A stretch of 64,000 nt of DNA from Bacillota bacterium (GTDB lineage: Bacteria > Bacillota > Clostridia > Tissierellales > MES13). Both the position numbers and the translations under genes were made by a program. Positions 54,741 to 62,572 of this stretch are shown one piece after another. The notes under the pieces are model-generated. The model searched no databases and was not told the origin of the DNA. It was given only the letters and a program-made list of their open reading frames with translations. Within the stretch, counting starts at the first letter, position 1. Every line of letters begins with the position of its first letter. The stretch spans positions 20,419-84,418 of the forward strand of contig VENA01000046.1 in assembly GCA_009711785.1 (NCBI GenBank), given 5' to 3'.

Positions 54741-54807
54741 TTAATATGAGAATACTCTTAAAGATATGTGGTAAAATAATAGAAATTATCTTTAGGAGGG
54801 CTAATAG

Positions 54808-54987
54808 GTGAAAAAGAAACTAAAAGATTCTAAATATAACAAAAGAAAAGAGTATATAGAAGTTGACTTTCACGATTTAATGGAATTAAAGGAAATGGGT
54901 TTAAAAGAAACAGAAATTGCCAGGGAGATGGGTATCCCTACTTCGTATGTTAATAAGCTTATGGAGGATATGAGAAAAGATTATTAA
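54808..54987 (+). CDS. 59-residue helix-turn-helix protein
   Basis: A small basic protein read from the sequence. After KKKLKDSKYNKRKEYIEV the region from residue 24 (LMELKEMGLKETEIAREMGIPTSYVNKLMEDM) is a clear helix-turn-helix of the sigma-70 region 4 or transposase type. GTG start at 54808 with AGGAGGG 9 nt before, and it ends 12 bp before hemZ. Its family is not one I can name. A DNA-binding role is inferred. Confidence 0.75.
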   Translation: MKKKLKDSKYNKRKEYIEVDFHDLMELKEMGLKETEIAREMGIPTSYVNKLMEDMRKDY

Positions 54988-54999
54988 GGGGTAATTGCT

Positions 55000-56475
55000 A
55001 TGATAAAAGTTTTAATTAAAGGCCATGATTTTAAGTATGATGTATTTGAATTAATAAGATCTTTGTATGAAGATAATAATATAGAATTTATTGAAGATGA
55101 GGCTTTGGTTAATAACCAAAGCCTTTTAATAGAAAATAACTTATATAAGAAAAATGAAACTTATGAAGCTGAAACTGTAATAAAAAAAGATTTCAATATT
55201 ATTAGTAAATCCGTAGATAATATTATTAACGTTGATATAAAAAAAGATAATGATAAGAAGAATATTAAGACTTTAGTTAAACAGAGTTTATTTAATGCTA
55301 TAACTAAAACTTTAGATAATAAACCCAGTTGGGGAATTCTTACAGGTATTAGACCTAGTAAGATAGTACATGAATTGTTAGATAAAAACATAGAGATAAA
55401 AGAAGTAAAAGATATATTAATGAATCAATATAAAATATCAGAAGAAAAGACAAATTTACTTATAAGTATTGTAAAAGGAGAAAGAAGTTTTATCTACCCA
55501 TTAGATGAGGACAAGTTTAGTTTATATATATCTATCCCCTTTTGCCCTACAAGATGTATCTATTGTTCCTTTCCTTCAAATTCATTAAATAAAAGTTCAA
55601 ATTTAGTTAATATTTATATTGAAAAGTTATTATATGAAATCGAAGAGATAGGAAAGTTAACTAAAGATATGAAACTTGAAACAGTTTACATAGGAGGAGG
55701 CACACCAACTTCAATTTCTAATAATGATTTAGAAAGAATAATTAAAAAAATATATAAAGTATTTAGTGAAAGTACATTTAAGGAATTTACTGTAGAAGCA
55801 GGTAGACCTGATACTATAGACATTGAATTATTAAATATGCTAAAATCAAATGGAGTAGAAAGAATAAGCATAAATCCACAAACAATGTGTAATAAAACAT
55901 TAGAGAAAATTGGAAGAAACCATACTAGAGAAGATATAATAAAAACTTATAAACTGGCTAAAAGACTAGGTTTTATAATTAATATGGACCTTATTGTTGG
56001 ATTGCCTGAAGAAGGGATTCAAGAAATAGAATATACTATGAAAGAGATTAAAAAATTAGATCCAGACAATTTAACTGTACACACTTTAGCAATAAAAAAG
56101 GCATCTAAATTAATGGAAAAAGAAAGAAATTACAAATTAGCTATGGGAAATGATATAAAAGAAATGTTAAAAATCACAAAAAAATACTCAAAGGAAATGA
56201 AAATGTATCCATATTATCTATACAGACAAAAGAAGATACTTGGAAATTACGAAAATGTAGGATACTGTAAGCCAAAAAAAGAATGCATATATAATATGCT
56301 TATTATGGAGGAAAAACAAACAATAATAGCTGCAGGCGCTGGTGCAGTAAGCAAAATATATTCTCCAGATTCTAATAAAATACAAAGAGTACCTAATGTT
56401 AAAGGTCTTAATGAATATATTAAAAGAAATGGGGAAATGATAGAAAGAAAGAAGAAACATTTGTTGACATATTAA
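55000..56475 (+). CDS. hemZ: HemZ-type radical SAM protein (coproporphyrinogen dehydrogenase-like)
   Basis: 491 residues. N-terminal part of about 160 residues specific to HemZ; radical SAM cluster CX3CX2C in SIPFCPTRCIYCSFPSN near residue 180; then YIGGGTPTSISNNDLERIIKKI, VEAGRPDTID, RISINPQTMCNKTLEKIGRNHT and NMDLIVGLPEEG, the HemN/HemW landmarks. The C-terminal GYCKPKKECIYNMLIMEEKQTIIAAGAGAVSK is typical. The heme pathway is not seen here; in anaerobes this clade may do other chemistry. The hisS promoter -35 lies in its last codons. Confidence 0.9.
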   Translation: MIKVLIKGHDFKYDVFELIRSLYEDNNIEFIEDEALVNNQSLLIENNLYKKNETYEAETVIKKDFNIISKSVDNIINVDIKKDNDKKNIKTLVKQSLFNAITKTLDNKPSWGILTGIRPSKIVHELLDKNIEIKEVKDILMNQYKISEEKTNLLISIVKGERSFIYPLDEDKFSLYISIPFCPTRCIYCSFPSNSLNKSSNLVNIYIEKLLYEIEEIGKLTKDMKLETVYIGGGTPTSISNNDLERIIKKIYKVFSESTFKEFTVEAGRPDTIDIELLNMLKSNGVERISINPQTMCNKTLEKIGRNHTREDIIKTYKLAKRLGFIINMDLIVGLPEEGIQEIEYTMKEIKKLDPDNLTVHTLAIKKASKLMEKERNYKLAMGNDIKEMLKITKKYSKEMKMYPYYLYRQKKILGNYENVGYCKPKKECIYNMLIMEEKQTIIAAGAGAVSKIYSPDSNKIQRVPNVKGLNEYIKRNGEMIERKKKHLLTY

Positions 56476-56492
56476 ATTTATTAGATTATAAT
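56464..56492 (+). promoter_or_regulatory. sigma-A promoter of the hisS-aspS leader
   Basis: Consensus TTGACA (56464-56469), 17 bp, consensus TATAAT (56487-56492). The -35 is in the end of hemZ. Confidence 0.9.
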
Positions 56493-56498
56493 ATTAAG

Positions 56499-56746
56499 AA
56501 ATACAATGAAGGGAATTAGTAACTAAACCTCTTAGTTTTAGAGAGTCGGTGATGGTGGGAATCCGATACTAATGTATGGTAAAGACATCCCAGAGTAGGA
56601 AAGTTGAACTTAGTAGACTTTCTCGCTACCAGCGTTAAAGGTTTAGAGTGGGAAAATATATATATTTTCCAATTAGGGTGGCAACACGGGTGTATAACTC
56701 TCGTCCCTGTCAAAGATTTTGGCAGAGATGGGAGTTTATTTTTATA
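56499..56746 (+). ncRNA. T-box riboswitch of hisS-aspS
   Basis: T-box AGGGTGGCAACACGGG (56675-56690), a terminator hairpin AACTCTCGTC.../GAGATGGGAGTT with a U-rich tail at about 56696-56746, and stem I with GGTGATGGTGG. The specifier region is AAAGACATCCCAGAG; aligned with the asnA leader (GAACATCTCCGAG), GAC at 56584-56586 (Asp) occupies the specifier place, followed by the conserved A. It matches aspS, the second gene of the operon. Confidence 0.9.
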
Positions 56747-56772
56747 TATTAACTAAAAAGGAGTTGAAGTCA

Positions 56773-58032
56773 ATGCTAACAAGGGCACCAAGAGGAACTA
56801 AAGATGTATTACCAGAAGAATCTTATAAGTGGCAGTATCTAGAAAAAATGTTTAGAGACGTGTGTAGACAATTTGGATATAGAGAGTTAAGAACTCCTGT
56901 ATTTGAACATACTGAATTATTCGAAAGAGGAGTAGGTGAGACTACTGATGTTGTTCAAAAGGAAATGTATACATTTGAAGATAAGGGAGGAAGGAGTATA
57001 ACCCTTAAGGCAGAAGGTACAGCACCAGCTGCAAGATTATATATTGAAAATAAACTATATGCATTACCACAACCAGTAAAAACATTCTATATAACTCCAG
57101 TTTTTAGATACGAAAGGCCTCAAAAGGGTAGATTAAGAGAACATCACCAATTCGGAGTAGAAGTATTTGGAAGTAAAAAAGCGTCTGTGGATGCAGAGGT
57201 AATGAGTATAATATCTACATTATATAAAAAATTAGGAGTTGAAAATGTAGAGTTACATATAAACAGTATAGGATGTCCTAAATGTAGAGAAAAATATAAT
57301 AATATATTAAAAGAGTATTTAGAAAAGAAACTTACTAATTTATGTAATACTTGTGTTTCAAGGTTTGATAAAAATCCAATGAGAATTTTAGATTGTAAGA
57401 ATGAGGATTGTCAAAATCAAATTAAAGATGCACCACTTATGCTAGATTATTTATGTGATGAATGTGATGAGCATTTTGAAGAAGTTAAGACTTATTTAAA
57501 TAAGTTAGGAATTAGTTATATTGTAGATCCTAAAATAGTAAGAGGATTAGATTACTATACAAAAACAGCTTTTGAATTTATTTCAAATGAAATAGGAGCT
57601 AAAGGTACAGTTTGCGGTGGTGGAAGATACGATAAGCTTATAGAACAAATAGGTGGTCCGGATGTTCCTGGTATAGGATTTGGAATGGGAATAGAAAGGT
57701 TACTTTTAACATTGGAAAATAACGATATAGAAATTCCTAAACAAGAAGGATTAGATATTTTTATTGTAACAATAGGTGAAAGAGCTGAAAAGGAAGCATT
57801 TAAACTTTTATATGATTTAAGAAATGAAGGTATTAAATCAGATAAAGACCACTTAGGAAGAAGTATAAAAGCTCAGTTTAAATATTCTAATAAAGTTAAT
57901 GCAACTTATACATTAGTATTAGGAGAAGATGAGTTAAACAAGGATGTAGTTACTTTGAAAAATATGAAAACAGGGGAGCAAGAAGAAGTTAAATTAAGTA
58001 ATATTGTTAACAGCTTAAAAAATAGACTTTAG
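56773..58032 (+). CDS. hisS: histidyl-tRNA synthetase
   Basis: Class II synthetase, 419 residues starting LTRAPRGTKDVLPEES. Motif 2 is FRYERPQKGRLREHHQFGVE, the histidine-specific RGLDYYTKTAFE (HisA) and motif 3 GIGFGMGIERL are present, and the C-terminal anticodon-binding domain begins about residue 325. A Cys-rich insertion (CPKCREKYNN, CNTCVSRF, CKNEDCQNQ) is typical of Clostridia. The frame is open from 56719, but ATG at 56773 has AAGGAG before it and follows the T-box terminator. aspS follows at 8 bp. Confidence 0.97.
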   Translation: MLTRAPRGTKDVLPEESYKWQYLEKMFRDVCRQFGYRELRTPVFEHTELFERGVGETTDVVQKEMYTFEDKGGRSITLKAEGTAPAARLYIENKLYALPQPVKTFYITPVFRYERPQKGRLREHHQFGVEVFGSKKASVDAEVMSIISTLYKKLGVENVELHINSIGCPKCREKYNNILKEYLEKKLTNLCNTCVSRFDKNPMRILDCKNEDCQNQIKDAPLMLDYLCDECDEHFEEVKTYLNKLGISYIVDPKIVRGLDYYTKTAFEFISNEIGAKGTVCGGGRYDKLIEQIGGPDVPGIGFGMGIERLLLTLENNDIEIPKQEGLDIFIVTIGERAEKEAFKLLYDLRNEGIKSDKDHLGRSIKAQFKYSNKVNATYTLVLGEDELNKDVVTLKNMKTGEQEEVKLSNIVNSLKNRL

Positions 58033-58040
58033 GAGGTACA

Positions 58041-59825
58041 ATGATGATAGAATCTATGGGGAATTTAAGAAGAACGCATATGTGCGGTGATTTGAGAGTA
58101 GGTAATTTGAATGAAGAAATAATCCTAATGGGATGGGTACAGAAAAAAAGAAATCTTGGAGGATTAATATTTGTTGATTTGAGAGATACTACTGGAATTA
58201 CACAAATAGTTTTTGATAATGAAGTTTCTAAAGAAGCCTTTGAAAAAGCAGATAAAATAAAAGGTGAGTTTGTAATTGCAATTAAAGGAAAAGTATATGA
58301 AAGACAATCGAAGAATGATGATTTAGCTACTGGAGATATAGAAGTATTTGCAGAGGAATTAAAAATATTAGATAAAGCTGAAACACCTCCTATATATATT
58401 AAAGATGATGATGATGTTTCAGAAACTATGAGATTAAAATATAGATACTTAGATTTAAGGAAACCTTTTATGCAAAATAATTTAAAGACTAGACACAAAA
58501 CATTAAAGGTAGTAAGAAACTTTTTAGATAATGAAAATTTTGTAGATGTAGAAACCCCTATGCTAACAAAACCAACTCCAGAGGGAGCTAGAGACTATTT
58601 AGTTCCAAGTAGAGTTAATCCAGGCAAATTTTATGCTTTACCTCAGTCTCCACAGCTTATGAAGCAAATGTTAATGGTATCAGGTATGGATAGATATTAC
58701 CAGGTAGTTAAGTGCTTTAGAGATGAGGATTTAAGGGCTAATAGACAACCTGAATTTACACAAATAGATATTGAAATGTCCTTTGTAGATATAGATGATA
58801 TTTTAGAAATGAACGAAAGATTAGTTTATAAAATATTTAAGGAAGTAAAGGGCATAGAAATTGAATTGCCAATAAAAAGAATGACTTATAAAGAAGCTAT
58901 GGAAAGGTTTGGATCAGACAAACCAGATTTAAGATTTGGATTTGAATTAAAAGATTTAACAGAAATTGTTAAGGATTCAGAATTTAAAGTCTTTAGTGGA
59001 AATATAGCAAATGGGGGAGAAGTAAGAGGTATAAATATAAAGGGATATGAAAAGGAGTTTAGTAGAAAAGGCATATCTAAATTAGAAAAATATGTTAAAA
59101 ACTATGGAGCTAAAGGTTTAGCTTGGATAAAAATCACAGAAGAAGGGATATCATCCCCTATAACTAAATTTTTATCAGAAGAAGAGACAAACAATATAAT
59201 CGATAAATTAGATGGAGAAAAGGGAGACATACTACTAATAGTAGCAGATAAACCATCTGTAGTATTTGCATCATTAGGACATTTACGTATTGAAGTAGCT
59301 AAGAAATTAGATTTAATTGATGATAGCGTATATGAAATGGTATGGGTTACAGAATTCCCGTTATTTGAATATGATGAAGAAGAAGATAGATATGTAGCTA
59401 AACATCACCCATTTACACATCCAATGGATGAAGATATTAAGCTTTTAGATACTGAACCAGAAAAAGTACGTGCTAAAGCTTATGACCTAGCTATAAATGG
59501 AGATGAAATAGGTGGAGGAAGTATCAGAATAAATAATACAGAGTTGCAACAAAAAATGTTTAAAGCTTTAGGATTTAGTGAAGAAGAAGCATGGAGTAAA
59601 TTTGGATTCTTATTAGAGGCATTTAAATATGGTGTACCACCCCATGGAGGTATTGCCTATGGTTTTGATAGATTAATTATGCAATTAACAGAATCAAATA
59701 ATATAAGAGACGTTATAGCCTTCCCAAAAACACAAAATGCTACATCTTTATTAACTAAGGCACCTGCAGAAGTTTCTAAAGAACAACTTGATGAATTACA
59801 GATAAAATTAAATTTAAAGAAATAG
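58041..59825 (+). CDS. aspS: aspartyl-tRNA synthetase
   Basis: Bacterial-type class II synthetase, 594 residues. N-terminal OB-fold anticodon domain (RTHMCGDLRVGNLNEEIILMGWVQKKRNLGGLIFVDLRDTTG), motif 1 region, motif 2 CFRDEDLRANRQPEFTQIDIEMSF, the GAD insertion and motif 3 GIAYGFDRLIM. AspRS type cannot be set as discriminating; the Asn-tRNA status is not visible here. AGGAGG precedes ATG. Controlled by the leader before hisS. A terminator follows. Confidence 0.97.
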   Translation: MMIESMGNLRRTHMCGDLRVGNLNEEIILMGWVQKKRNLGGLIFVDLRDTTGITQIVFDNEVSKEAFEKADKIKGEFVIAIKGKVYERQSKNDDLATGDIEVFAEELKILDKAETPPIYIKDDDDVSETMRLKYRYLDLRKPFMQNNLKTRHKTLKVVRNFLDNENFVDVETPMLTKPTPEGARDYLVPSRVNPGKFYALPQSPQLMKQMLMVSGMDRYYQVVKCFRDEDLRANRQPEFTQIDIEMSFVDIDDILEMNERLVYKIFKEVKGIEIELPIKRMTYKEAMERFGSDKPDLRFGFELKDLTEIVKDSEFKVFSGNIANGGEVRGINIKGYEKEFSRKGISKLEKYVKNYGAKGLAWIKITEEGISSPITKFLSEEETNNIIDKLDGEKGDILLIVADKPSVVFASLGHLRIEVAKKLDLIDDSVYEMVWVTEFPLFEYDEEEDRYVAKHHPFTHPMDEDIKLLDTEPEKVRAKAYDLAINGDEIGGGSIRINNTELQQKMFKALGFSEEEAWSKFGFLLEAFKYGVPPHGGIAYGFDRLIMQLTESNNIRDVIAFPKTQNATSLLTKAPAEVSKEQLDELQIKLNLKK

Positions 59826-59827
59826 GG

Positions 59828-59856
59828 AAGACACTTTTGTGTCTTTCTTATTTTTT
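59828..59856 (+). terminator. terminator of hisS-aspS
   Basis: AAGACAC/GTGTCTT stem with TTTT loop, then TCTTATTTTTT. Confidence 0.8.
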
Positions 59857-60134
59857 ATAGTTGAATAGTAATAAGAGTTATGCTATTATTTTATTATAAT
59901 ATACTACCGGGGGGTAATGAACATAAGGTGATTTTCTTACAAATATTTTACTAAACAGAGATGATAAGTAGAAAAAAAGATGGAAATAAATAAAATATCC
60001 TGGTAATCTCAGAGATAAAAAAACTTAAGTATTTGGTTTGTAAGATTAGTTCAGGTAATTTAGTTATAGTTATTATGATAAAATTACAATTTTAAATATT
60101 GTGAATTACAATAAAAGATAATTGAGGAGGTAAT
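59857..60134. other. intergenic region, promoter plus unassigned sequence
   Basis: The gap from aspS to the RseC-like gene is 309 bp. After the aspS terminator it has the promoter/operator at 59895-59919, then about 210 bp of A/T-rich sequence with only very short frames. ATTGTGAATTACAAT near 60097 is an imperfect inverted repeat of unknown meaning. Nothing else was recognised. Confidence 0.4.
59895..59919 (+). promoter_or_regulatory. TATAAT -10 adjoining a CsoR-family operator
   Basis: TATAAT (59895-59900) runs into ATACTACCGGGGGGTAATG (59901-59919), a G-tract flanked by TACC/GGTA of the kind bound by CsoR/CstR/FrmR regulators. The CsoR-family gene is the second coding gene downstream, so autoregulation is likely. 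Confidence 0.72.
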
Positions 60135-60566
60135 TTGTTGAATCAAGTAGGGTTTGTAAAAGCTTTAGAAAATAATAAGGCTCTCGTTGAAGTAAGAAGG
60201 GTATCAGCATGTGGATCTAATTGTGCTAGTTGTGGTGGAGAATGTAATATCCCTAGTGTTACAGTTAGAATAGAAAATAAGTTAAATGCAAAACCTGGTG
60301 AATTTGTTGAAATAAAGATGGGCACAAAAACAATTTTAAAATCGGCTTTTATAGCATATATAATACCATTAATTTTAATGGTATTAGGTATAGTTTTAGG
60401 AATTAAGACTTTTAAAAGTATGAATTTTGAAAGTTATGAAACTTTTGGTTTTTTAGTAGGGATATTGTTTCTAGGAGGTTCTCACTTTATATTAAAGTCT
60501 ATAGATAAAAAAATTGTAAATAAAAATAAATTAGAATTTGAAATGGTAAGGAAAATAGGAAAGTAG
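60135..60566 (+). CDS. SoxR-reducing/RseC-family protein
   Basis: 143 residues. A Cys-rich N-terminal motif CGSNCASCGGEC near residues 23-34 precedes two membrane helices (LKSAFIAYIIPLILMVLGIVLGI and FGFLVGILFLGGSHFIL). This is the RseC/MucC architecture, linked elsewhere to reduction of SoxR and to the Rnf complex. Two adjacent TTG codons (60135, 60138) follow AGGAGGT; either may start. It lies between the CsoR-type operator and the CsoR-family gene (10-bp gap). Confidence 0.87.
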   Translation: MLNQVGFVKALENNKALVEVRRVSACGSNCASCGGECNIPSVTVRIENKLNAKPGEFVEIKMGTKTILKSAFIAYIIPLILMVLGIVLGIKTFKSMNFESYETFGFLVGILFLGGSHFILKSIDKKIVNKNKLEFEMVRKIGK

Positions 60567-60576
60567 GGGGTTAAAA

Positions 60577-60846
60577 ATGGATCCTATAGATGAAAAAAAG
60601 AGTGTTTTACAAAGACTTAGGAGAGTTGAAGGACAAATTAAAGGAATACAAAGAATGGTAGATGAAGAAAAATATTGTGGAGATATATTAATTCAAATAG
60701 CAGCAGCAAGAGCTGCTTTAAATAAAGTAGGAGGAGTAGTTTTAGAGAAACAAATGAAAGAGTGCTTTAAAAATGATTTAGAAGGTAAAGATAAAGACGA
60801 AGCTATCGATAAACTTTTAGATGTAATGTTAAAATATACAAAATAA
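60577..60846 (+). CDS. CsoR/CstR-family transcriptional regulator
   Basis: 89 residues, the whole four-helix DUF156 fold: LQRLRRVEGQIKGIQRMVDEEKYCGDILIQIAAARAALNKVGGVVLEKQMKECFKND. The two thiolates (KYCGD and KECF) are kept, but the copper-ligand His, four residues before the second Cys in CsoR, is Gln here (LEKQMKEC). That pattern favours a persulfide-sensing CstR-like or other non-copper role. GGGGG precedes ATG. Presumed repressor of its own operon through the site at 59901. Confidence 0.88.
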   Translation: MDPIDEKKSVLQRLRRVEGQIKGIQRMVDEEKYCGDILIQIAAARAALNKVGGVVLEKQMKECFKNDLEGKDKDEAIDKLLDVMLKYTK

Positions 60847-60856
60847 ACATAAATTT

Positions 60857-60907
60857 ACCCCTTTGAAAATATTATTTAAGTAAACAAATATTTTCAAAGG
60901 GGTTTTT
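60857..60907 (+). promoter_or_regulatory. terminator-like hairpin that buries the ribosome site of the next gene
   Basis: 17-bp perfect stem ACCCCTTTGAAAATATT (60857-60873)/AATATTTTCAAAGGGGT (60887-60903), followed by TTTTT. The 3' arm contains AAAGGGG, the only Shine-Dalgarno of the thioredoxin-fold gene (ATG at 60910). Confidence 0.8.
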
Positions 60908-60909
60908 AT

Positions 60910-61230
60910 ATGGAAGTTATTGATATTTCAATGAACTTATTTAAAGAAAAAATTTTGCACTCTAAAGGACTAGTTATTTTAAGTTTATATGCAAAATGGT
61001 ATAAACCTTCTAAAGAACAAATAGATATTTTAAAAGAAATATCTAAAGAGTTTGATAGGATAAGTGTATATAAAATTGATTATAATTCTTCTAAAGAAAT
61101 TAAAGATGTATTAGAAATTGTTAGTATACCTACTCTAATCTTTTTTAAAGAAGGCAAAGAAGAATTTAGAATTACAGGATCCCAAACCAAAAAACAGATT
61201 AAACTAATTATATCTGCGTTAAAGGATTAA
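60910..61230 (+). CDS. thioredoxin-fold protein lacking the CXXC motif
   Basis: 106 residues with a complete thioredoxin-fold layout: LVILSLYAKWYKPSKEQIDILKEISKEFDRISVYKIDYNSS, then VSIPTLIFFKEGKEEFRITG with the cis-Pro. At the place of WCGPC it has WYKPS, so both active-site cysteines are lost. It cannot act as a dithiol reductase and may bind partner proteins or act as a chaperone. The ribosome site is within a hairpin. It ends 4 bp inside the convergent exporter gene's 3' end. Confidence 0.82.
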   Translation: MEVIDISMNLFKEKILHSKGLVILSLYAKWYKPSKEQIDILKEISKEFDRISVYKIDYNSSKEIKDVLEIVSIPTLIFFKEGKEEFRITGSQTKKQIKLIISALKD

Positions 61231-61658
61231 ATTTTTTTAAGTTTAAAAATTTTACTTATAGATGATGAAATTATTACCCCAGTAGCTATGGAAGCTGCAA
61301 TAAAAAAGGTTTCGCTTCCAATTTCAGCTGCTGTAATGAAATTCTTTTCTATAATAGCACGCATTGTATAATACATGCCTGCTCCAGGCACTAATGGTAT
61401 TATACCAGGGATGATAAAAACTGTTGCAGGTTTTTTAAATAATCTTGCGAAAAATTCCCCTATTAGTCCAACAGTTATTGCTCCTAAAAATGCACCTGCA
61501 GAGCTAGAACCTAGCTGTTGATTAATTAAAATGTTAACAATCCATCCTAAGGCTCCTCCTATTCCTGATTTGATAATCGAGTCTCTAGGAATATTAAAAA
61601 TTATAGAAAAACCTATAGTAGAAATAAAAGCATAAATAAATTGTTTAATGAAATACAT
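61227..61658 (-). CDS. ThrE-type threonine/serine exporter, small subunit (YjjB/DUF3815-like)
   Basis: A 143-residue membrane protein with about five helices and GGALGWIVNILINQQLGSSSAGAFLGAITVGLIGEFFARLFKKPATVFIIPGIIPLVPGAGMYYTM, the pore-like PGIIPLVPG motif of the ThrE C-terminal half. ATG at 61658 sits 8 nt after GGAGG; an upstream TTG is in that ribosome site. It directly follows its partner gene (1-bp gap), so the two half-proteins form one exporter. Confidence 0.87.
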   Translation of the reverse strand: MYFIKQFIYAFISTIGFSIIFNIPRDSIIKSGIGGALGWIVNILINQQLGSSSAGAFLGAITVGLIGEFFARLFKKPATVFIIPGIIPLVPGAGMYYTMRAIIEKNFITAAEIGSETFFIAASIATGVIISSSISKIFKLKKI

Positions 61659-61659
61659 T

Positions 61660-62436
61660 TTATATACCTCCAAAGAAAAGTATGTAGGTTTTTAGGGTAA
61701 TACCTACACCAAAGGCAATTCCTAATGCTATAATAATAGCTTCTATACCTCTAGAAACACCTGCGAGAAAATCACCTGAAATAGAGTCTCTTATTGCATT
61801 TGTTATTGCAACACCAGGAACTAAAGGCATTATTGAACCTATAATTATTTTATCAATATTTGTTTTTATAAAAATATGAGAAAAAATGATAGCTATTATA
61901 GTTACAATAATACTACCAATAACATTTTTTACAAAGAAAGTCACATTATATTTAGATAACTTATCTAATGCTGTTAGTACAATAAAACCTGCGAAGTAAG
62001 AAGATACAAAATCTAGTAAATTACCTCCAAATAATAACGAGAAAAAGGCTGCTGCAAAACCACCAAAGATATATCTTAAATATTTAGAAAAAGCCTTTTT
62101 AGTAGTTATCTCATTTAAATAATCCATACCTTCTTGTACAGTCATATTAGAATTTACAAATTTTCTTGAAAAGTCATTTACTAAAGCTATTTTTTCTAAA
62201 TCTATTTTAATTGATTTAACTCTTTTTATATAGCTAAAAAGCTCATTATTATGTTCAACAGATAAAAAAATACCAGTAGGTGTTACAAAGGAATGTACAT
62301 ATTTTATTCCCCTTGCTTCACATAATCTAACAATAGTATCTTCAACTCTATAAGTTTCTGCTCCGTTTTGAAGCATAATCTTTCCTGCTAAAATCGACAT
62401 TACTATAAGTTTTTTTGTTTCTTCTTTTTTATCCAT
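61660..62436 (-). CDS. ThrE-type threonine/serine exporter, large subunit (YjjP/DUF1212-like)
   Basis: 258 residues. A cytosolic start of about 110 residues with LAGKIMLQNGAETYRVEDTIVRLCEARGIKYVHSFVTPTGIFLSV, then about five helices with IIGSIMPLVPGVAITNAIRDSISGDFLAGVSRGIEAIIIALGIAFGVG, the DUF1212 pattern. Works with the small subunit to export threonine or serine in characterised homologues; other substrates such as succinate have been reported for YjjPB. GAGGAG precedes ATG. It diverges from glyA, which also concerns serine/threonine metabolism. Confidence 0.87.
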   Translation of the reverse strand: MDKKEETKKLIVMSILAGKIMLQNGAETYRVEDTIVRLCEARGIKYVHSFVTPTGIFLSVEHNNELFSYIKRVKSIKIDLEKIALVNDFSRKFVNSNMTVQEGMDYLNEITTKKAFSKYLRYIFGGFAAAFFSLLFGGNLLDFVSSYFAGFIVLTALDKLSKYNVTFFVKNVIGSIIVTIIAIIFSHIFIKTNIDKIIIGSIMPLVPGVAITNAIRDSISGDFLAGVSRGIEAIIIALGIAFGVGITLKTYILFFGGI

Positions 62437-62572
62437 ATTAAACTCCTCTATAAGTTTTTCATTCTTTAATATTGTATTACATAATAATTATTGTTACTAT
62501 AATTATATATGGGTATATTAAATAATAACAGATTAATTAGTATTTTTTCAAATAATTAAGGAGGTTTTTAAT

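Noticed and set aside
55080..55140. AAGGCTTTGGTT/AACCAAAGCC inverted repeat in hemZ
   Set aside because: Lies within coding sequence (GAGGCTTTGGTTAATAACCAAAGCC); could form a hairpin but encodes ordinary residues and no other sign of function was found.
58007..58498. 163-codon frame antisense to the start of aspS
   Set aside because: It mirrors a strongly conserved gene, has no ribosome site and encodes no recognisable protein.
62437..62572. Glycine riboswitch before glyA
   Set aside because: The 136-bp leader has no conserved glycine aptamer sequence.
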